From: Phocaeicola barnesiae DSM 18169 = JCM 13652
Lineage (GTDB): Bacteria; Bacteroidota; Bacteroidia; Bacteroidales; Bacteroidaceae
Direction of reading: 5' to 3'
DNA length: 64,000 bases
Assembly: GCF_000374585.1 (NCBI RefSeq)
Contig: NZ_KB894648.1
Location: forward strand, 1 to 64,000
A model generated the notes under the pieces. It did no database searches, was not told where the DNA came from, and saw only the letters and a list, made by a program, of their open reading frames with translations. This document shows positions 1 to 9,007 of the stretch, piece after piece; within the stretch, counting starts at the first letter, position 1, and each line of letters begins with the position of its first letter. The translations under genes and the position numbers were made by a program.

Positions 1-84
1 GATGGGTGGCATATACGTCCGGCGCTTGCGTCGGGGACTTGGCACTGTTGCTTGAGAATCATGTTACAGGGATATATGAAAGGT
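1..84 (+). other. Spacer upstream of 5S rRNA (probable 23S-5S spacer)
   Basis: The sequence directly in front of the 5S gene. I see no coding frame and no recognisable 23S 3' end. A short hairpin-forming segment (CCGGCG...CGTCGG) is visible near 20-36. In rRNA operons this position is the 23S-5S spacer, but the 23S gene itself would lie outside the window. Confidence 0.5.
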
Positions 85-196
<112 letters not shown>

Positions 197-199
197 GAG

Positions 200-235
200 G
201 CCCCGGATTCCGCAAGGAGGTCCGGGGCTTTTTTT
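200..235 (+). terminator. rRNA operon terminator
   Basis: GCCCCGGA (200-207) pairs with TCCGGGGC (221-228), followed by seven T (229-235). A strong GC stem with a U-tract directly after the 5S gene. Confidence 0.93.
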
Positions 236-385
236 GTGTCCCGTCGTGCCGTCGGTCCGCCGGACGCCCCGTACGGTCTTCCGCCGTGAATCCTCCCTTT
301 ACTTTCTTTTGTATCTATACTATTGTATAAATTGGCAACTGAATGATATATGATTTTAGCATGCATTCGGATTAATAGAAATAGA

Positions 386-435
386 AAAGGAGGCAGTTCC
401 TTATTCTTTGGGGAGAAATAGGAACTACCTCCTTT
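386..435 (-). terminator. nagA operon terminator
   Basis: A near-perfect inverted repeat: AAAGGAGGCAGTTCC (386-400) and GGAACTACCTCCTTT (421-435), extended inward by TTATT/AATA. It lies 22 bp past the stop of the downstream nagA paralogue. It can also act on transcripts from the left. The 236-385 stretch holds no gene that I can see. Confidence 0.85.
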
Positions 436-456
436 GTATTGGAGTAAAAAGATGAA

Positions 457-1623
457 TTAATGTATCAGCGTATTGGTGCCTTCTACCATGTTTCCGGCAG
501 CGAATACACAACGTACATTCAGTTTTTTGTCGAGAATCAGGATATCGGCATCCTTGCCGCGCTGGAGGGTACCCTTGCGGTCGCCTACGCCGATGATGTT
601 GGCCGGAGTTTCGGAAGCCATGCGGATGGCATCGGCTACCGGAATGTTTGCCTTGAAGGCCATGACTTGAACCAGCTTGTCCATGGTGGCGATACTACCT
701 GCCAGGGAAGAATGGTCAGCCAGCTTGCAGACACCGTTCTCAATGATGTAGCGTGGGTCGTCCACTTCGCCGTCGTAAGCGGCATATTTCAGAGCGTCGG
801 TTACCAGACAGGTCTTTTCTACGCCTTTTACCTTATAGACCAGCTTCAGGATGGTAGCCGGCAGGTGGATACCGTCGGCAATGACTTCCACCGTCATCGG
901 GTCGGTCAGGTAAACGCTTTCAACCGTACCTTCGTACTTGTATTCGCGGCGTTTGTGGAAGCCCGGCATGGCGTTATAGAAATGGGCGGCGTGGGTGAAG
1001 CCGGCCTGGTAGGCAGCCTTGATTTCATCGTATTCGGCCTCGGTGTGGGTGATGGCAGTCAGGATACCCCGTGAGGTGGTCTCATGCGCGAACTCGTGCG
1101 CGCCCGGCAGCTCCGGACTGATGTCCCAGCGCTTGATACAGGTGGTGCTGTCCAGCAACGGCAGGTATTCGTTGGGATCCGGGTCCTTTAGGCAGTCTTC
1201 CCATTGCTTGCCGGCCATCTTCCGGTTCAGGTACGGACCTTCGATGTGCAGTCCCTGAATCTGTCCGTTTCCGGCAGCCATGAGTTGCTCGCAGGTTTCT
1301 ACCGCCTGGCGGATGGTATCGAAACTGGAAGAAGAGAGGGTGGGGAAGATGGTGGTGGCCCCGTGTTTCAGGTGGGCTTCGGTAGCTGCCTGGAAGGCTT
1401 CGGGGGTAGCTTCGGTGAAATCGTGTCCGCCGCCACCGTGGCTGTGCATGCTGACATAGCCCGGCACGATGTACATGCCTTTGGCATCAATCACTTTGGC
1501 GCCGATGACAGCCAGATCGCTGTTGGTCACTTCCAGAATCTTTCCGTCGCTGATGAGTACGGAACCGTCTTTCAACCACCCTTGCGGGGTGAGGATTTCT
1601 CCATTGATTATCTGTGTTAACAT
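457..1623 (-). CDS. nagA: N-acetylglucosamine-6-phosphate deacetylase, paralogue B
   Basis: 388 aa amidohydrolase that removes acetate from GlcNAc-6-P to give glucosamine-6-P, the committed step of amino-sugar catabolism and peptidoglycan recycling (family knowledge). Visible metal/active-site motifs: HSHGGGG near residue 60, HIEGPYLN near 125, THTEAEY near 193, HFYNAM near 215 and VTDAL near 272. It is the second gene of a tandem pair: the preceding paralogue ends 12 bp upstream, so the two are presumably co-transcribed. The N-terminal ~20 residues and the HKRREYKYEGTVES segment are nearly identical between the two copies, the metal-site loops are not. Assignment to NagA rather than another amidohydrolase rests on length and motif set. 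The substrate of each copy is unproven. Confidence 0.9.
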   Translation of the reverse strand: MLTQIINGEILTPQGWLKDGSVLISDGKILEVTNSDLAVIGAKVIDAKGMYIVPGYVSMHSHGGGGHDFTEATPEAFQAATEAHLKHGATTIFPTLSSSSFDTIRQAVETCEQLMAAGNGQIQGLHIEGPYLNRKMAGKQWEDCLKDPDPNEYLPLLDSTTCIKRWDISPELPGAHEFAHETTSRGILTAITHTEAEYDEIKAAYQAGFTHAAHFYNAMPGFHKRREYKYEGTVESVYLTDPMTVEVIADGIHLPATILKLVYKVKGVEKTCLVTDALKYAAYDGEVDDPRYIIENGVCKLADHSSLAGSIATMDKLVQVMAFKANIPVADAIRMASETPANIIGVGDRKGTLQRGKDADILILDKKLNVRCVFAAGNMVEGTNTLIH

Positions 1624-1635
1624 AGTCGTTCGTTT

Positions 1636-2802
1636 TTAAAAGAGTTGGTTTGTTCCTTCCACAATCTTACCCATTGCCCAGACAGCGCGTACGTTCAGGT
1701 CTCTGTCCAATGCCATGATGTCGGCATCCTTGCCGCGTTCGAGGGTACCTTTGCGGTCGAGTACGCCCATGATGCGGGCCGGGGTTTCGGAAGCCATCCG
1801 GATGGCGTCTTCCAACGGGATTTCGGCTTTCTGTACCATGGTACGGATGAGGCGGTCCATGGTGGCGATACTACCTGCCAGGGCCGAACGGTCGGACAGC
1901 TTGCATACGCCGTCTTCGATGATGACACGCGGGTCGAACGCTTCTTTGCTGTCGCTGTCGGCACAGGCCAGGGCATCGGTAATCAGGGCAGTCTTTTCGA
2001 CTCCTTTTATCTTATGTACCAGGCGCAGGATGGTAGGAGGCACATGGATACCGTCGGCTACCACTTCTACGGTCATGTCGTCCATCAGGTAGATACTTTC
2101 TACCGTACCTTCGTACTTGTATTCGCGGCGCTTGTGGAAACCCGGCATGGCGTTATAGAAGTGAGTGGCATGGGTATAGCCGGCATAATAACCGGTATAG
2201 ATGTCTTCGAATTCGGCCTGGGTGTGTCCGGCAGCGGCCAGCACGCCTTTCGAAGTGATGTATTTGGCGAACTGCATGGCACCCGGCAGCTCGGGAGCGG
2301 CATCCCAACGCTTGATGCAGTGGGTTTCTTCCAGCAACGGGATGTATTCTTCCGGATCGGGGTTCTTGATGTTTTCCGGCATCTGGCCGCCGGCCATCTT
2401 CATGTTGAAATAATGTCCTTCCAGGTGAAGTCCGAGTACCGGGCTGTCCGGTTCACTCATCAGTTTTTCGGTAGTAGCCGCTGCGGCGCGGATCATCGGG
2501 ATAGTAGAAGAAGAGAGGGTAGGGAAGATACTGGTAGTACCGTGTTTCATGTGGGTGTGGATGGCGGTGCGGAATGCGTCTTCGGTGCCTTCCATAAAGT
2601 CACGGCCACCTCCTCCGTGTACATGGATTTCGATACCGCCCGGTACGATGTACATGCCTTTGGCATCAATCAATGTGGCTCCGACAACGGCCAGGTCACA
2701 ATTTGTCACTTCCAGAATCTTGTTGTCACGGATCAGGACAGACCCGTCTTTCAGCCAGCCCTGAGGGGTCAGGATGCGGGCATTTATTATTTGGGTTAAC
2801 AT
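1636..2802 (-). CDS. nagA: N-acetylglucosamine-6-phosphate deacetylase, paralogue A
   Basis: 388 aa, same length as its tandem neighbour and the promoter-proximal gene of the pair. Predicted cytosolic deacetylation of GlcNAc-6-P. Motifs: HVHGGGG, HLEGHYFN (the family usually has EGP, here EGH), GHTQAEF, HFYNAMPGFHKRREYKYEGT, ITDALACAD. The GH in front of TQAEF matches the canonical NagA GH(S/T) metal ligand better than the TH of the other copy. No transporter, kinase or nagB lies next to it. Two full-length intact copies argue for retained, possibly diverged, functions rather than decay. Confidence 0.9.
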   Translation of the reverse strand: MLTQIINARILTPQGWLKDGSVLIRDNKILEVTNCDLAVVGATLIDAKGMYIVPGGIEIHVHGGGGRDFMEGTEDAFRTAIHTHMKHGTTSIFPTLSSSTIPMIRAAAATTEKLMSEPDSPVLGLHLEGHYFNMKMAGGQMPENIKNPDPEEYIPLLEETHCIKRWDAAPELPGAMQFAKYITSKGVLAAAGHTQAEFEDIYTGYYAGYTHATHFYNAMPGFHKRREYKYEGTVESIYLMDDMTVEVVADGIHVPPTILRLVHKIKGVEKTALITDALACADSDSKEAFDPRVIIEDGVCKLSDRSALAGSIATMDRLIRTMVQKAEIPLEDAIRMASETPARIMGVLDRKGTLERGKDADIMALDRDLNVRAVWAMGKIVEGTNQLF

Positions 2803-2839
2803 AATGGTGAGATAATAATTATTTTTATTTTAAAACTGC

Positions 2840-2848
2840 GTAAATATA
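2840..2848 (-). promoter_or_regulatory. Candidate nagA promoter -7
   Basis: On the minus strand TATATTTAC, one mismatch from TAnnTTTG, about 38 bp upstream of the first nagA start. No convincing -33 element. Confidence 0.4.
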
Positions 2849-2918
2849 CTTAATTAAAATAAGAATCCGCCCTGTTGTCCGGTTTTTTTAAGAATCCGGC
2901 GGATATTTCTGTGAAAAG

Positions 2919-2993
2919 TGTTCCGTAGACGCCTTATTCCTTTTATATATAAGGCGATTGTAGCCGGTCGTAAACCGGCTCGGAACATTTTTT
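2919..2993 (+). terminator. Three-way-junction RNA element ending in a U-tract
   Basis: Outer stem TGTTCCG (2919-2925)/CGGAACA (2981-2987) encloses two perfect hairpins, CGCCTTAT (2930-2937)/ATAAGGCG (2949-2956) and AGCCGG (2962-2967)/CCGGCT (2975-2980), and is followed by six T (2988-2993). It sits between the divergent nagA and yceD promoters. The T-run points to rightward transcription, but no rightward promoter in front of it is visible. Confidence 0.6.
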
Positions 2994-3037
2994 AGGAAAT
3001 AAAAAAGGAATTTCTAGATAAAATCAATAATTATTTG

Positions 3038-3045
3038 TATCTTTG
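3038..3045 (+). promoter_or_regulatory. yceD-rpmF promoter -7
   Basis: TATCTTTG, a perfect TAnnTTTG, 26 bp before the yceD start. Confidence 0.75.
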
Positions 3046-3071
3046 TCGCCCGATTTATATAGTATTGCGAA

Positions 3072-3644
3072 TTGGGAAAACTTGCTAAATATAAGGTTGA
3101 ACTGAAAAATATGCGCGAAGACGCATGCAGTTATGAGTACGAACTGACGAATCAGTTCTTTACAGACATCGATGCCAGCGAAATCCACAAAGGCCAGCTG
3201 AACGTACAGCTGAAGGTGAAGAAAAGCATAGGTGCCTATGTGCTGGATTTCCATATCACAGGTAGTGTGACGGTGCCGTGCGACCGGTGCCTGAGCGATC
3301 TGGAACTTCCGGTGGATACCGAGAACGTACTGAAAGTGAAGCTGGGAGCCGAGTTTTCCGATGAAGACGATATGGTGATTGTCACCGAAGAGGACGGCTA
3401 TATCAACGTGGCCTGGTTCCTGTATGAATTCATCGAACTGAGCCTGCCTATGAAGCATGTACATGCGCCGGGCAAGTGTAACAAAGGTATGATGGGCGTT
3501 CTGAAGAAGCACATGACCCATGCTGCCGATGATGAAGAAGCACCTGTCTTTGACGATGAGGAGAATGACCTGCCGGACGGCGGGGAGGAGACTCCAACAG
3601 ATCCGAGATGGAATGAACTGAAAAAAATATTAGATAATAATTAA
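3072..3644 (+). CDS. yceD: DUF177/YceD family protein (23S rRNA accumulation)
   Basis: 190 aa. YceD proteins sit in front of rpmF in many phyla and are linked to 23S rRNA/large-subunit maturation (family knowledge). Seen here: CDRCL near residue 73, WFLYEFIELSLPMKHVHAPGK in the second half with a further Cys in GKCNKG, and a very acidic stretch before a conserved DPRWNELKK tail. The only start giving the expected MGK N-terminus is TTG at 3072, 26 bp after the -7 element; the first in-frame ATG (3111) would remove conserved residues. rpmF follows after 16 bp, so the pair is an operon. Confidence 0.85.
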   Translation: MGKLAKYKVELKNMREDACSYEYELTNQFFTDIDASEIHKGQLNVQLKVKKSIGAYVLDFHITGSVTVPCDRCLSDLELPVDTENVLKVKLGAEFSDEDDMVIVTEEDGYINVAWFLYEFIELSLPMKHVHAPGKCNKGMMGVLKKHMTHAADDEEAPVFDDEENDLPDGGEETPTDPRWNELKKILDNN

Positions 3645-3660
3645 ATAAAAGTTTAGAAAA

Positions 3661-3846
3661 ATGGCACATCCAAAAAGAAGACAATCAAAAACGAGAACTG
3701 CGAAGAGAAGAACTCACGATAAGGCAGTTGCTCCTACTTTGGCTATCTGCCCGAACTGCGGCGCATGGCATGTTTATCACACTGTTTGTGGAGCTTGCGG
3801 TTATTATAGAGGGAAAGTAGCAATCGAAAAAGAAGCTGCTGTATAA
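3661..3846 (+). CDS. rpmF: 50S ribosomal protein L32
   Basis: 61 aa, basic N-terminus (AHPKRRQSKTRTAKRRTHD) and a zinc ribbon with CPNCGAW and CGACGYY in the C-terminal half, both typical of the C+ form of bacterial L32. Directly downstream of yceD and upstream of fabH, the standard order. Confidence 0.97.
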   Translation: MAHPKRRQSKTRTAKRRTHDKAVAPTLAICPNCGAWHVYHTVCGACGYYRGKVAIEKEAAV

Positions 3847-3879
3847 TCGGCACGCTTCATTAACCTGTTTGCGTAATCA

Positions 3880-3920
3880 CGGATAAAGCCGGAGGGCCTT
3901 CGGCTCCCCGGCTTTATCCG
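3880..3920 (+). terminator. Hairpin between rpmF and fabH
   Basis: Perfect 13-bp stem CGGATAAAGCCGG (3880-3892)/CCGGCTTTATCCG (3908-3920) but no following T-run. It could be an attenuator, an RNA-processing site or a stabiliser that sets rpmF above fabH. Confidence 0.6.
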
Positions 3921-3946
3921 TTGAATGACGTGAATCAAAACTTGGA

Positions 3947-4951
3947 ATGATGGAAAAAATTAATGCTGTAATTACAGGTGTCGGCGGTTATGTGCCTGAT
4001 TATGTGTTGACCAACGATGAGTTGTCAAGAATGGTGGATACCAACGACGAGTGGATCATGACCCGTATCGGAGTAAAGGAAAGACGTATCTTGAACGAAG
4101 AAGGTCTGGGTACTTCCTACATGGCACGTAAGGCTGCCAAGCAGTTGATGCAGAAAACCGGATCAGACCCTGCTTCTATCGACTGTGTAATCGTGGCTAC
4201 GACGACTCCTGACTTTCATTTCCCCTCTACAGCTTCTATCCTGTGCGACAAGCTGGGCCTGAAGAATGCCTATGCCTTCGACCTGCAGGCTGCTTGTAGC
4301 GGTTTTCTGTTCGCCATGGAAACGGCTGCCGGTATGATTCAGTCCGGACGTCATAAGAAAATCATCATTGTCGGTGCCGACAAGATGTCGTCGATGGTGA
4401 ATTATGCTGACCGTGCCACTTGTCCGATTTTCGGTGACGGCGCCGCTGCATGTATGGTGGAAGCTACTACAGAAGACTATGGTATCATGGACTCTATCCT
4501 GCGGACCGACGGTAAGGGACTTCCGTTCCTGCACATGAAGGCCGGAGGTTCGGTATGTCCTCCTTCTTATTTTACGGTAGCCAACAAGATGCACTACCTG
4601 TATCAGGAAGGCCGTACCGTATTCAAGTATGCTGTATCGAACATGTCGGACGCTACCGTTCAGATAGCTGAAAGAAACGGCTTGAGCAAGGACAACATCG
4701 ACTGGATTGTTCCGCATCAGGCTAATCTGCGTATCATCGACGCGGTGGCTTCCCGCCTGGAAGTACCTCTGGAAAAGGTGATGGTGAATATCCAGCGTTA
4801 CGGAAACACCAGCGCCGGTACATTGCCGCTTTGCCTGTGGGACTACGAAAAGCAGCTGAAGAAGGGCGATAACATCATCTTCACTGCGTTCGGTGCCGGA
4901 TTTACCTGGGGAGCAGCGTATGTGAAATGGGGATATGACGGTAGCAAATAA
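3947..4951 (+). CDS. fabH: 3-oxoacyl-ACP synthase III
   Basis: 334 aa thiolase-fold enzyme that condenses acyl-CoA with malonyl-ACP to start fatty acid synthesis in the cytosol. The Cys-His-Asn triad is visible: C117 in [11 protein letters not shown], His in [11 protein letters not shown] and Asn in RYGNTSAGT. There are two adjacent ATGs (3947 and 3950); either could be used. The gene continues the yceD-rpmF set and is closed by a terminator before era. The acyl-CoA primer preference cannot be read from sequence; branched primers are common in this phylum. Confidence 0.95.
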   Translation: MMEKINAVITGVGGYVPDYVLTNDELSRMVDTNDEWIMTRIGVKERRILNEEGLGTSYMARKAAKQLMQKTGSDPASIDCVIVATTTPDFHFPSTASILCDKLGLKNAYAFDLQAACSGFLFAMETAAGMIQSGRHKKIIIVGADKMSSMVNYADRATCPIFGDGAAACMVEATTEDYGIMDSILRTDGKGLPFLHMKAGGSVCPPSYFTVANKMHYLYQEGRTVFKYAVSNMSDATVQIAERNGLSKDNIDWIVPHQANLRIIDAVASRLEVPLEKVMVNIQRYGNTSAGTLPLCLWDYEKQLKKGDNIIFTAFGAGFTWGAAYVKWGYDGSK

Positions 4952-4985
4952 TACGAAAGATAGTTAAATAACCGAATACAAAAAA

Positions 4986-5012
4986 ACGCATCTCAACCTG
5001 ATGCGTTTTTTT
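4986..5012 (+). terminator. fabH terminator
   Basis: ACGCATC (4986-4992)/GATGCGT (5000-5006) followed by a run of T interrupted only by the end of the stem. An upstream A-run makes it potentially bidirectional. Confidence 0.85.
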
Positions 5013-5035
5013 GTCTGTAAACGAACGGATTGATT

Positions 5036-5917
5036 ATGCATAAAGCCGGATTTGTGAATATTGTGGGTAATCCGAATGTCGGAAAGTCTACATTGATGAA
5101 CCTGCTGGTGGGGGAACGTATCTCCATCGCTACGTTCAAGGCGCAGACAACGCGTCACCGTATCATGGGTATCCTGAATACGGAGGACATGCAGATTGTC
5201 TTCTCTGATACTCCTGGGGTGCTGAAACCCAACTACAAACTGCAGGAGTCTATGCTGAACTTTTCGGAATCGGCCCTGGTGGACGCAGACGTCCTGCTCT
5301 ATGTGACCGACACGGTAGAGAAGCCCGACAAGAACGGCGAGTTCATGGAAAAGGTGCGGAACCTGACTGTACCGGTCCTGCTGCTGATCAACAAGATTGA
5401 CCTGACCAACCAGGAAACCCTGGAAAAACTGGTGGAAGATTGGCATGAACTGCTGCCGCAGGCAGAGATTATTCCGATTTCGGCCATTGCCAAATTCAAT
5501 GTAGATGTGGTGATGAAACGCATCAAGGAACTGCTGCCCGACTCTCCTCCTTATTTCGGTAAGGACCAGTGGACCGACAAGCCGGCACGCTTCTTTGTGA
5601 CGGAAATCATCCGCGAGAAAATCCTGCTCTATTACGACAAGGAAATCCCTTACTCGGTAGAGGTCGTGGTGGAGCAGTTCAAGGAAGAGGCCAAAAGCAT
5701 CCACATCAACGCGGTCATCTATGTGGAACGTGACTCCCAGAAGGGAATCATCATCGGCCGCCAAGGAAAGGCACTGAAGAAAGTGGCTACTGAAGCGCGC
5801 AAGACCTTGGAGCACTTCTTCCAGAAATCCATCTACCTGGAAACTTTCGTGAAGGTGGACAAGGACTGGAGAAGCTCGGACAAGGAACTGAAGAATTTTG
5901 GATATCAATTAGATTAA
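5036..5917 (+). CDS. era: GTPase Era
   Basis: 293 aa GTPase that binds the 3' end of 16S rRNA and assists 30S maturation. G1 GNPNVGKST, G3 DTPG, G4 NKID and a C-terminal KH domain (GIIIGRQGKALKKV) are all present. I start at ATG 5036 (MHKAGFVNIVG); a TTG two codons upstream at 5030 is unlikely. It is followed after 33 bp by der, the second ribosome-assembly GTPase, so they are probably co-transcribed. Confidence 0.96.
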   Translation: MHKAGFVNIVGNPNVGKSTLMNLLVGERISIATFKAQTTRHRIMGILNTEDMQIVFSDTPGVLKPNYKLQESMLNFSESALVDADVLLYVTDTVEKPDKNGEFMEKVRNLTVPVLLLINKIDLTNQETLEKLVEDWHELLPQAEIIPISAIAKFNVDVVMKRIKELLPDSPPYFGKDQWTDKPARFFVTEIIREKILLYYDKEIPYSVEVVVEQFKEEAKSIHINAVIYVERDSQKGIIIGRQGKALKKVATEARKTLEHFFQKSIYLETFVKVDKDWRSSDKELKNFGYQLD

Positions 5918-5950
5918 TGAACGGCTGCGAAGCTGTAAACAAAACAGAAT

Positions 5951-7264
5951 ATGGGAAATTTAGTAGCAATTGTGGGACGCCCCAATGTGGGGAAGTCGAC
6001 ACTGTTTAACCGCCTGACCAAGACGCGTCAGGCTATCGTGAATGAACAGGCCGGAACAACCCGCGATCGCCAGTACGGCAAATCGGAGTGGCTCGGAAAG
6101 GAGTTCTCTGTCGTGGATACCGGAGGATGGGTAGTGAACTCGGATGACGTGTTCGAAGAAGAAATCCGTAAACAGGTGGTATTGGCCATTGATGAGGCCG
6201 ATGTGGTCCTGTTTGTAGTGGATGTAATGAACGGTGTGACCGACCTGGACATGGAGGTGGCAGGCATCCTGCGCCGCTCCAAGACACCGGTCATCCTGGT
6301 GGCCAACAAGACTGATAATATCGATCTGCAGTATAACGCTGCGGAATTCTATACGCTGGGACTCGGAGACCCTTACTGTATCTCTGCCATGAGCGGAAGC
6401 GGTACGGGCGATCTGCTGGACCTGGTGGTAAGCAAGTTCCGGAAAGAAACCGATGAGATACTGGATGAGGACATACCGCGCTTTGCGGTGGTAGGACGTC
6501 CGAATGCCGGAAAATCGTCTATCGTAAATGCCTTCATCGGCGAGGAACGGAACATCGTGACGGATATTGCCGGAACGACCCGCGACTCGATCTATACCCG
6601 GTATGACAAGTTCGGATTTGACTTCTACCTGGTGGATACGGCCGGTATCCGCAAGAAGAACAAGGTGAGCGAGGACCTGGAATATTACTCGGTAGTCCGT
6701 TCCATCCGCTCCATCGAGAATTCGGACGTGTGTATCCTGATGCTGGACGCTACCCGGGGTATCGAAGGCCAGGATCTGAACATTTTCTCGCTGATTCAGC
6801 GTAACCAGAAAGGGCTGGTAGTCGTGGTGAACAAATGGGACCTGGTGGAAGACAAGAGCGTGAAGGTGATGAAGACTTTCGAGGATGCCATCCGCAACCG
6901 TTTTGCTCCGTTTACCGATTTCCCCATCATCTTTGCTTCGGCACTGACCAAACAGCGTATCTTCAAGGTACTGGAAGCGGCTAAGGAGGTCTATCAGGCA
7001 CGTACCTCACGCATTCCGACTGCCCGGCTGAACGAAGAACTGCTCCCGCTGATTGAGGCTTATCCGCCTCCTTCAAACAAGGGCAAGTATATCAAGATAA
7101 AGTATATCACTCAGCTGCCGAATACGCAGGTGCCTTCGTTCGTGTTCTTCGCCAACCTGCCGCAGTATGTGAAGGAGCCGTACAAGCGTTTCCTGGAAAA
7201 CAAGATGCGTGAACGCTGGAAACTGTCGGGTACTCCGATCAATATCTTTATCCGTCAGAAATAG
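5951..7264 (+). CDS. der: Ribosome biogenesis GTPase Der (EngA)
   Basis: 437 aa with two GTPase domains in tandem: [12 protein letters not shown] near residue 8 with DTGG and NKTD, and [13 protein letters not shown] near 180 with DTAG and NKWD, then a C-terminal KH-like domain. Acts in 50S assembly. Its length is normal for the family. Gene end is marked by an inverted repeat shared with the convergent ABC transporter gene. Confidence 0.97.
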   Translation: MGNLVAIVGRPNVGKSTLFNRLTKTRQAIVNEQAGTTRDRQYGKSEWLGKEFSVVDTGGWVVNSDDVFEEEIRKQVVLAIDEADVVLFVVDVMNGVTDLDMEVAGILRRSKTPVILVANKTDNIDLQYNAAEFYTLGLGDPYCISAMSGSGTGDLLDLVVSKFRKETDEILDEDIPRFAVVGRPNAGKSSIVNAFIGEERNIVTDIAGTTRDSIYTRYDKFGFDFYLVDTAGIRKKNKVSEDLEYYSVVRSIRSIENSDVCILMLDATRGIEGQDLNIFSLIQRNQKGLVVVVNKWDLVEDKSVKVMKTFEDAIRNRFAPFTDFPIIFASALTKQRIFKVLEAAKEVYQARTSRIPTARLNEELLPLIEAYPPPSNKGKYIKIKYITQLPNTQVPSFVFFANLPQYVKEPYKRFLENKMRERWKLSGTPINIFIRQK

Positions 7265-7286
7265 GCTGTGGCCTGCATCTATACAG

Positions 7287-7333
7287 AAAGGCATGAACCT
7301 GTTTCCCGTAAGGGGGCAGATTCATGCCTTTTC
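7287..7333. terminator. Bidirectional terminator between der and mlaF-like gene
   Basis: AAAGGCATGAACCTG (7287-7301) pairs with CAGATTCATGCCTTT (7317-7331) with one mismatch; A-run on the left and T-run on the right, between convergent genes. Confidence 0.8.
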
Positions 7334-7373
7334 TGATGCTTATCGGTGCCGGAACGTGACGTCCGGAAATGAT

Positions 7374-8138
7374 TTACCGTTGTTTCAGACCTTCGTCCTT
7401 TACTTTACGCAGCAGGTCGGATGCGAAGATGAAGTTGTTCAGCCGTTCGTTGGTGGCGGTGAATACATCGTTCTTGGTTCCTTCCCATTCCTTGTGTCCC
7501 TGGTAGATGTAAAGGATGCTGTCGCCGATGCCCATTACGGAGTTCATGTCGTGGGTATTGATGATGGTGGTCATGTTGTACTCGGTGGTGATGTCATGAA
7601 TCAGGGCATCGATAACCAGCGAGGTCTTCGGGTCGAGTCCCGAGTTCGGCTCGTCGCAGAACAGGTACTTGGGCTGCAGGGCGATGGCACGGGCAATGGC
7701 TACACGTTTCTGCATACCGCCACTGATTTCGCCGGGGTATTTGTTCTGGGCATCGGTCAGGTTGACACGGTCCAGACAGAACTGGGCCCGTTTCACACGG
7801 TCGCGGTAGGTGTCGTTGGAGAACATGTCGAGCGGGAACATGACATTCTCGAGTACCGAAAGGGAGTCGAACAGGGCGGCGCTCTGGAAAATCATCCCCA
7901 TCTCACGGCGGAGGGCTTTCTTCTCTTTCTTATCCATGGCGTTGAAATCGCGGCTGTCGTATAGGATATGCCCCTTCTCCGGAGTGAGCAGTCCGACGAT
8001 ACATTTCATCAGTACGGTCTTTCCGGAACCGCTCTGACCGATAATCAGGTTCGTCTTTCCGTCTTCGAACGAGAAATTGATGTCGTCCAGTACGGTACGT
8101 CCCTCGAAGGATTTATAGATAGATTCAAGCTTTATCAT
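7374..8138 (-). CDS. MlaF-type ABC transporter ATP-binding protein
   Basis: 254 aa ABC ATPase. Walker A IIGQSGSGKT near residue 33, signature ISGGMQKRVAIARA near 138, Walker B YLFCDEPNSGLDP near 160 and an H-loop in NTHDM. The permease gene overlaps its start by 4 bp (ATGA arrangement), so the two are translationally coupled. The pair resembles MlaFE, which moves phospholipids between inner and outer membrane. The MCE-domain partner (MlaD) is not in the neighbourhood, so the assignment is to the family, not to a proven Mla pathway. Confidence 0.88.
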   Translation of the reverse strand: MIKLESIYKSFEGRTVLDDINFSFEDGKTNLIIGQSGSGKTVLMKCIVGLLTPEKGHILYDSRDFNAMDKKEKKALRREMGMIFQSAALFDSLSVLENVMFPLDMFSNDTYRDRVKRAQFCLDRVNLTDAQNKYPGEISGGMQKRVAIARAIALQPKYLFCDEPNSGLDPKTSLVIDALIHDITTEYNMTTIINTHDMNSVMGIGDSILYIYQGHKEWEGTKNDVFTATNERLNNFIFASDLLRKVKDEGLKQR

Positions 8139-8878
8139 CCCATTAACAATTGAGTAAGAATTAAATCAGAAAACAGAATCAGTACGCTGCTGCTTACCAC
8201 TGAATTGGTGCTGGCCTTACCTACCGAGATGGAGCCGCCCTCTACGGTATAGCCGAAATAGGCGGAGACACTGGCAATGATAAAGGCGAAGAACAGCGAT
8301 TTGATGAAACTGCACCAGATATACCACTCGATGAAGCAGTATTGCAGACCGTATTCCAGGTCGGTGGCATTCATGATCCCGCCGAACCAGGCCGTGCAGA
8401 AGGCTCCGAAGATACCGGCGCAGATACTGAAGATGACCAGGAACGGAATCATGGTCATGAGCCCCAGAATCTTGGGCAGAATCAGGTACGAAGCCGAGTT
8501 GATACCCATGATGTCGAGCGCGTCAATCTGTTGGGTGACACGCATGGTCCCGATCTCGGAGGCGATGTTGGAACCGACCTTTCCGGCCAGGATGAGACAC
8601 ATGATGGAAGAAGAGAACTCCAACAGGAGGATTTCACGGGTGGTATATCCTACAACGAAGCGTGGCATCCACGGACTTTCGATGTTCAGCTTAATCTGGA
8701 TACAGATAACCGCACCGATGAAGAAAGAAATCAGCAATACAATACCGATGGAATTGATACCCAACTGGTACATTTCATTGACGTACTGCTTGAAATACAT
8801 GCGGAATCGTTCAGGGCGTCCGAAGACACGTCCCATGAGCATCAGGTATTTCCCGAAGGTTGTGATGGGTCTTATCAT
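8135..8878 (-). CDS. MlaE-family lipid ABC transporter permease
   Basis: 247 aa. An amphipathic N-terminus followed by five to six hydrophobic segments; the core FSSSIMCLILAGKVGSNIASEIGTMRVTEQ-type region (about residues 88-120) is the MlaE/permease signature, including EIGTMRVT and QIDALDIMGI. First gene of the mlaEF-like operon, with its own promoter. Predicted inner membrane. Confidence 0.88.
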   Translation of the reverse strand: MIRPITTFGKYLMLMGRVFGRPERFRMYFKQYVNEMYQLGINSIGIVLLISFFIGAVICIQIKLNIESPWMPRFVVGYTTREILLLEFSSSIMCLILAGKVGSNIASEIGTMRVTQQIDALDIMGINSASYLILPKILGLMTMIPFLVIFSICAGIFGAFCTAWFGGIMNATDLEYGLQYCFIEWYIWCSFIKSLFFAFIIASVSAYFGYTVEGGSISVGKASTNSVVSSSVLILFSDLILTQLLMG

Positions 8879-8900
8879 ACAGTTTTTCTTATATTTGCGA

Positions 8901-8908
8901 CAAAAGTA
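8901..8908 (-). promoter_or_regulatory. mlaEF-like operon promoter -7
   Basis: Minus-strand TACTTTTG, a perfect TAnnTTTG, 23 bp upstream of the permease start. Confidence 0.7.
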
Positions 8909-8982
8909 CGCTTTTTTGGCTATATTATCCTAAAAGATAGAATGAAATTAAAGCTGTCTACCACATAACCCAAGATTTTTAC

Positions 8983-8990
8983 TACTTTTG
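8983..8990 (+). promoter_or_regulatory. lptB promoter -7
   Basis: TACTTTTG, a perfect TAnnTTTG, 18 bp upstream of the lptB start; divergent from the mlaEF-like promoter about 80 bp away. Confidence 0.65.
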
Positions 8991-9007
8991 CGCCAAAGAA
9001 TCAGAAT

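Noticed and set aside
1645..2799. A 384-codon plus-strand frame opposite nagA
   Set aside because: Same antisense artefact; the minus-strand frame has all NagA motifs.
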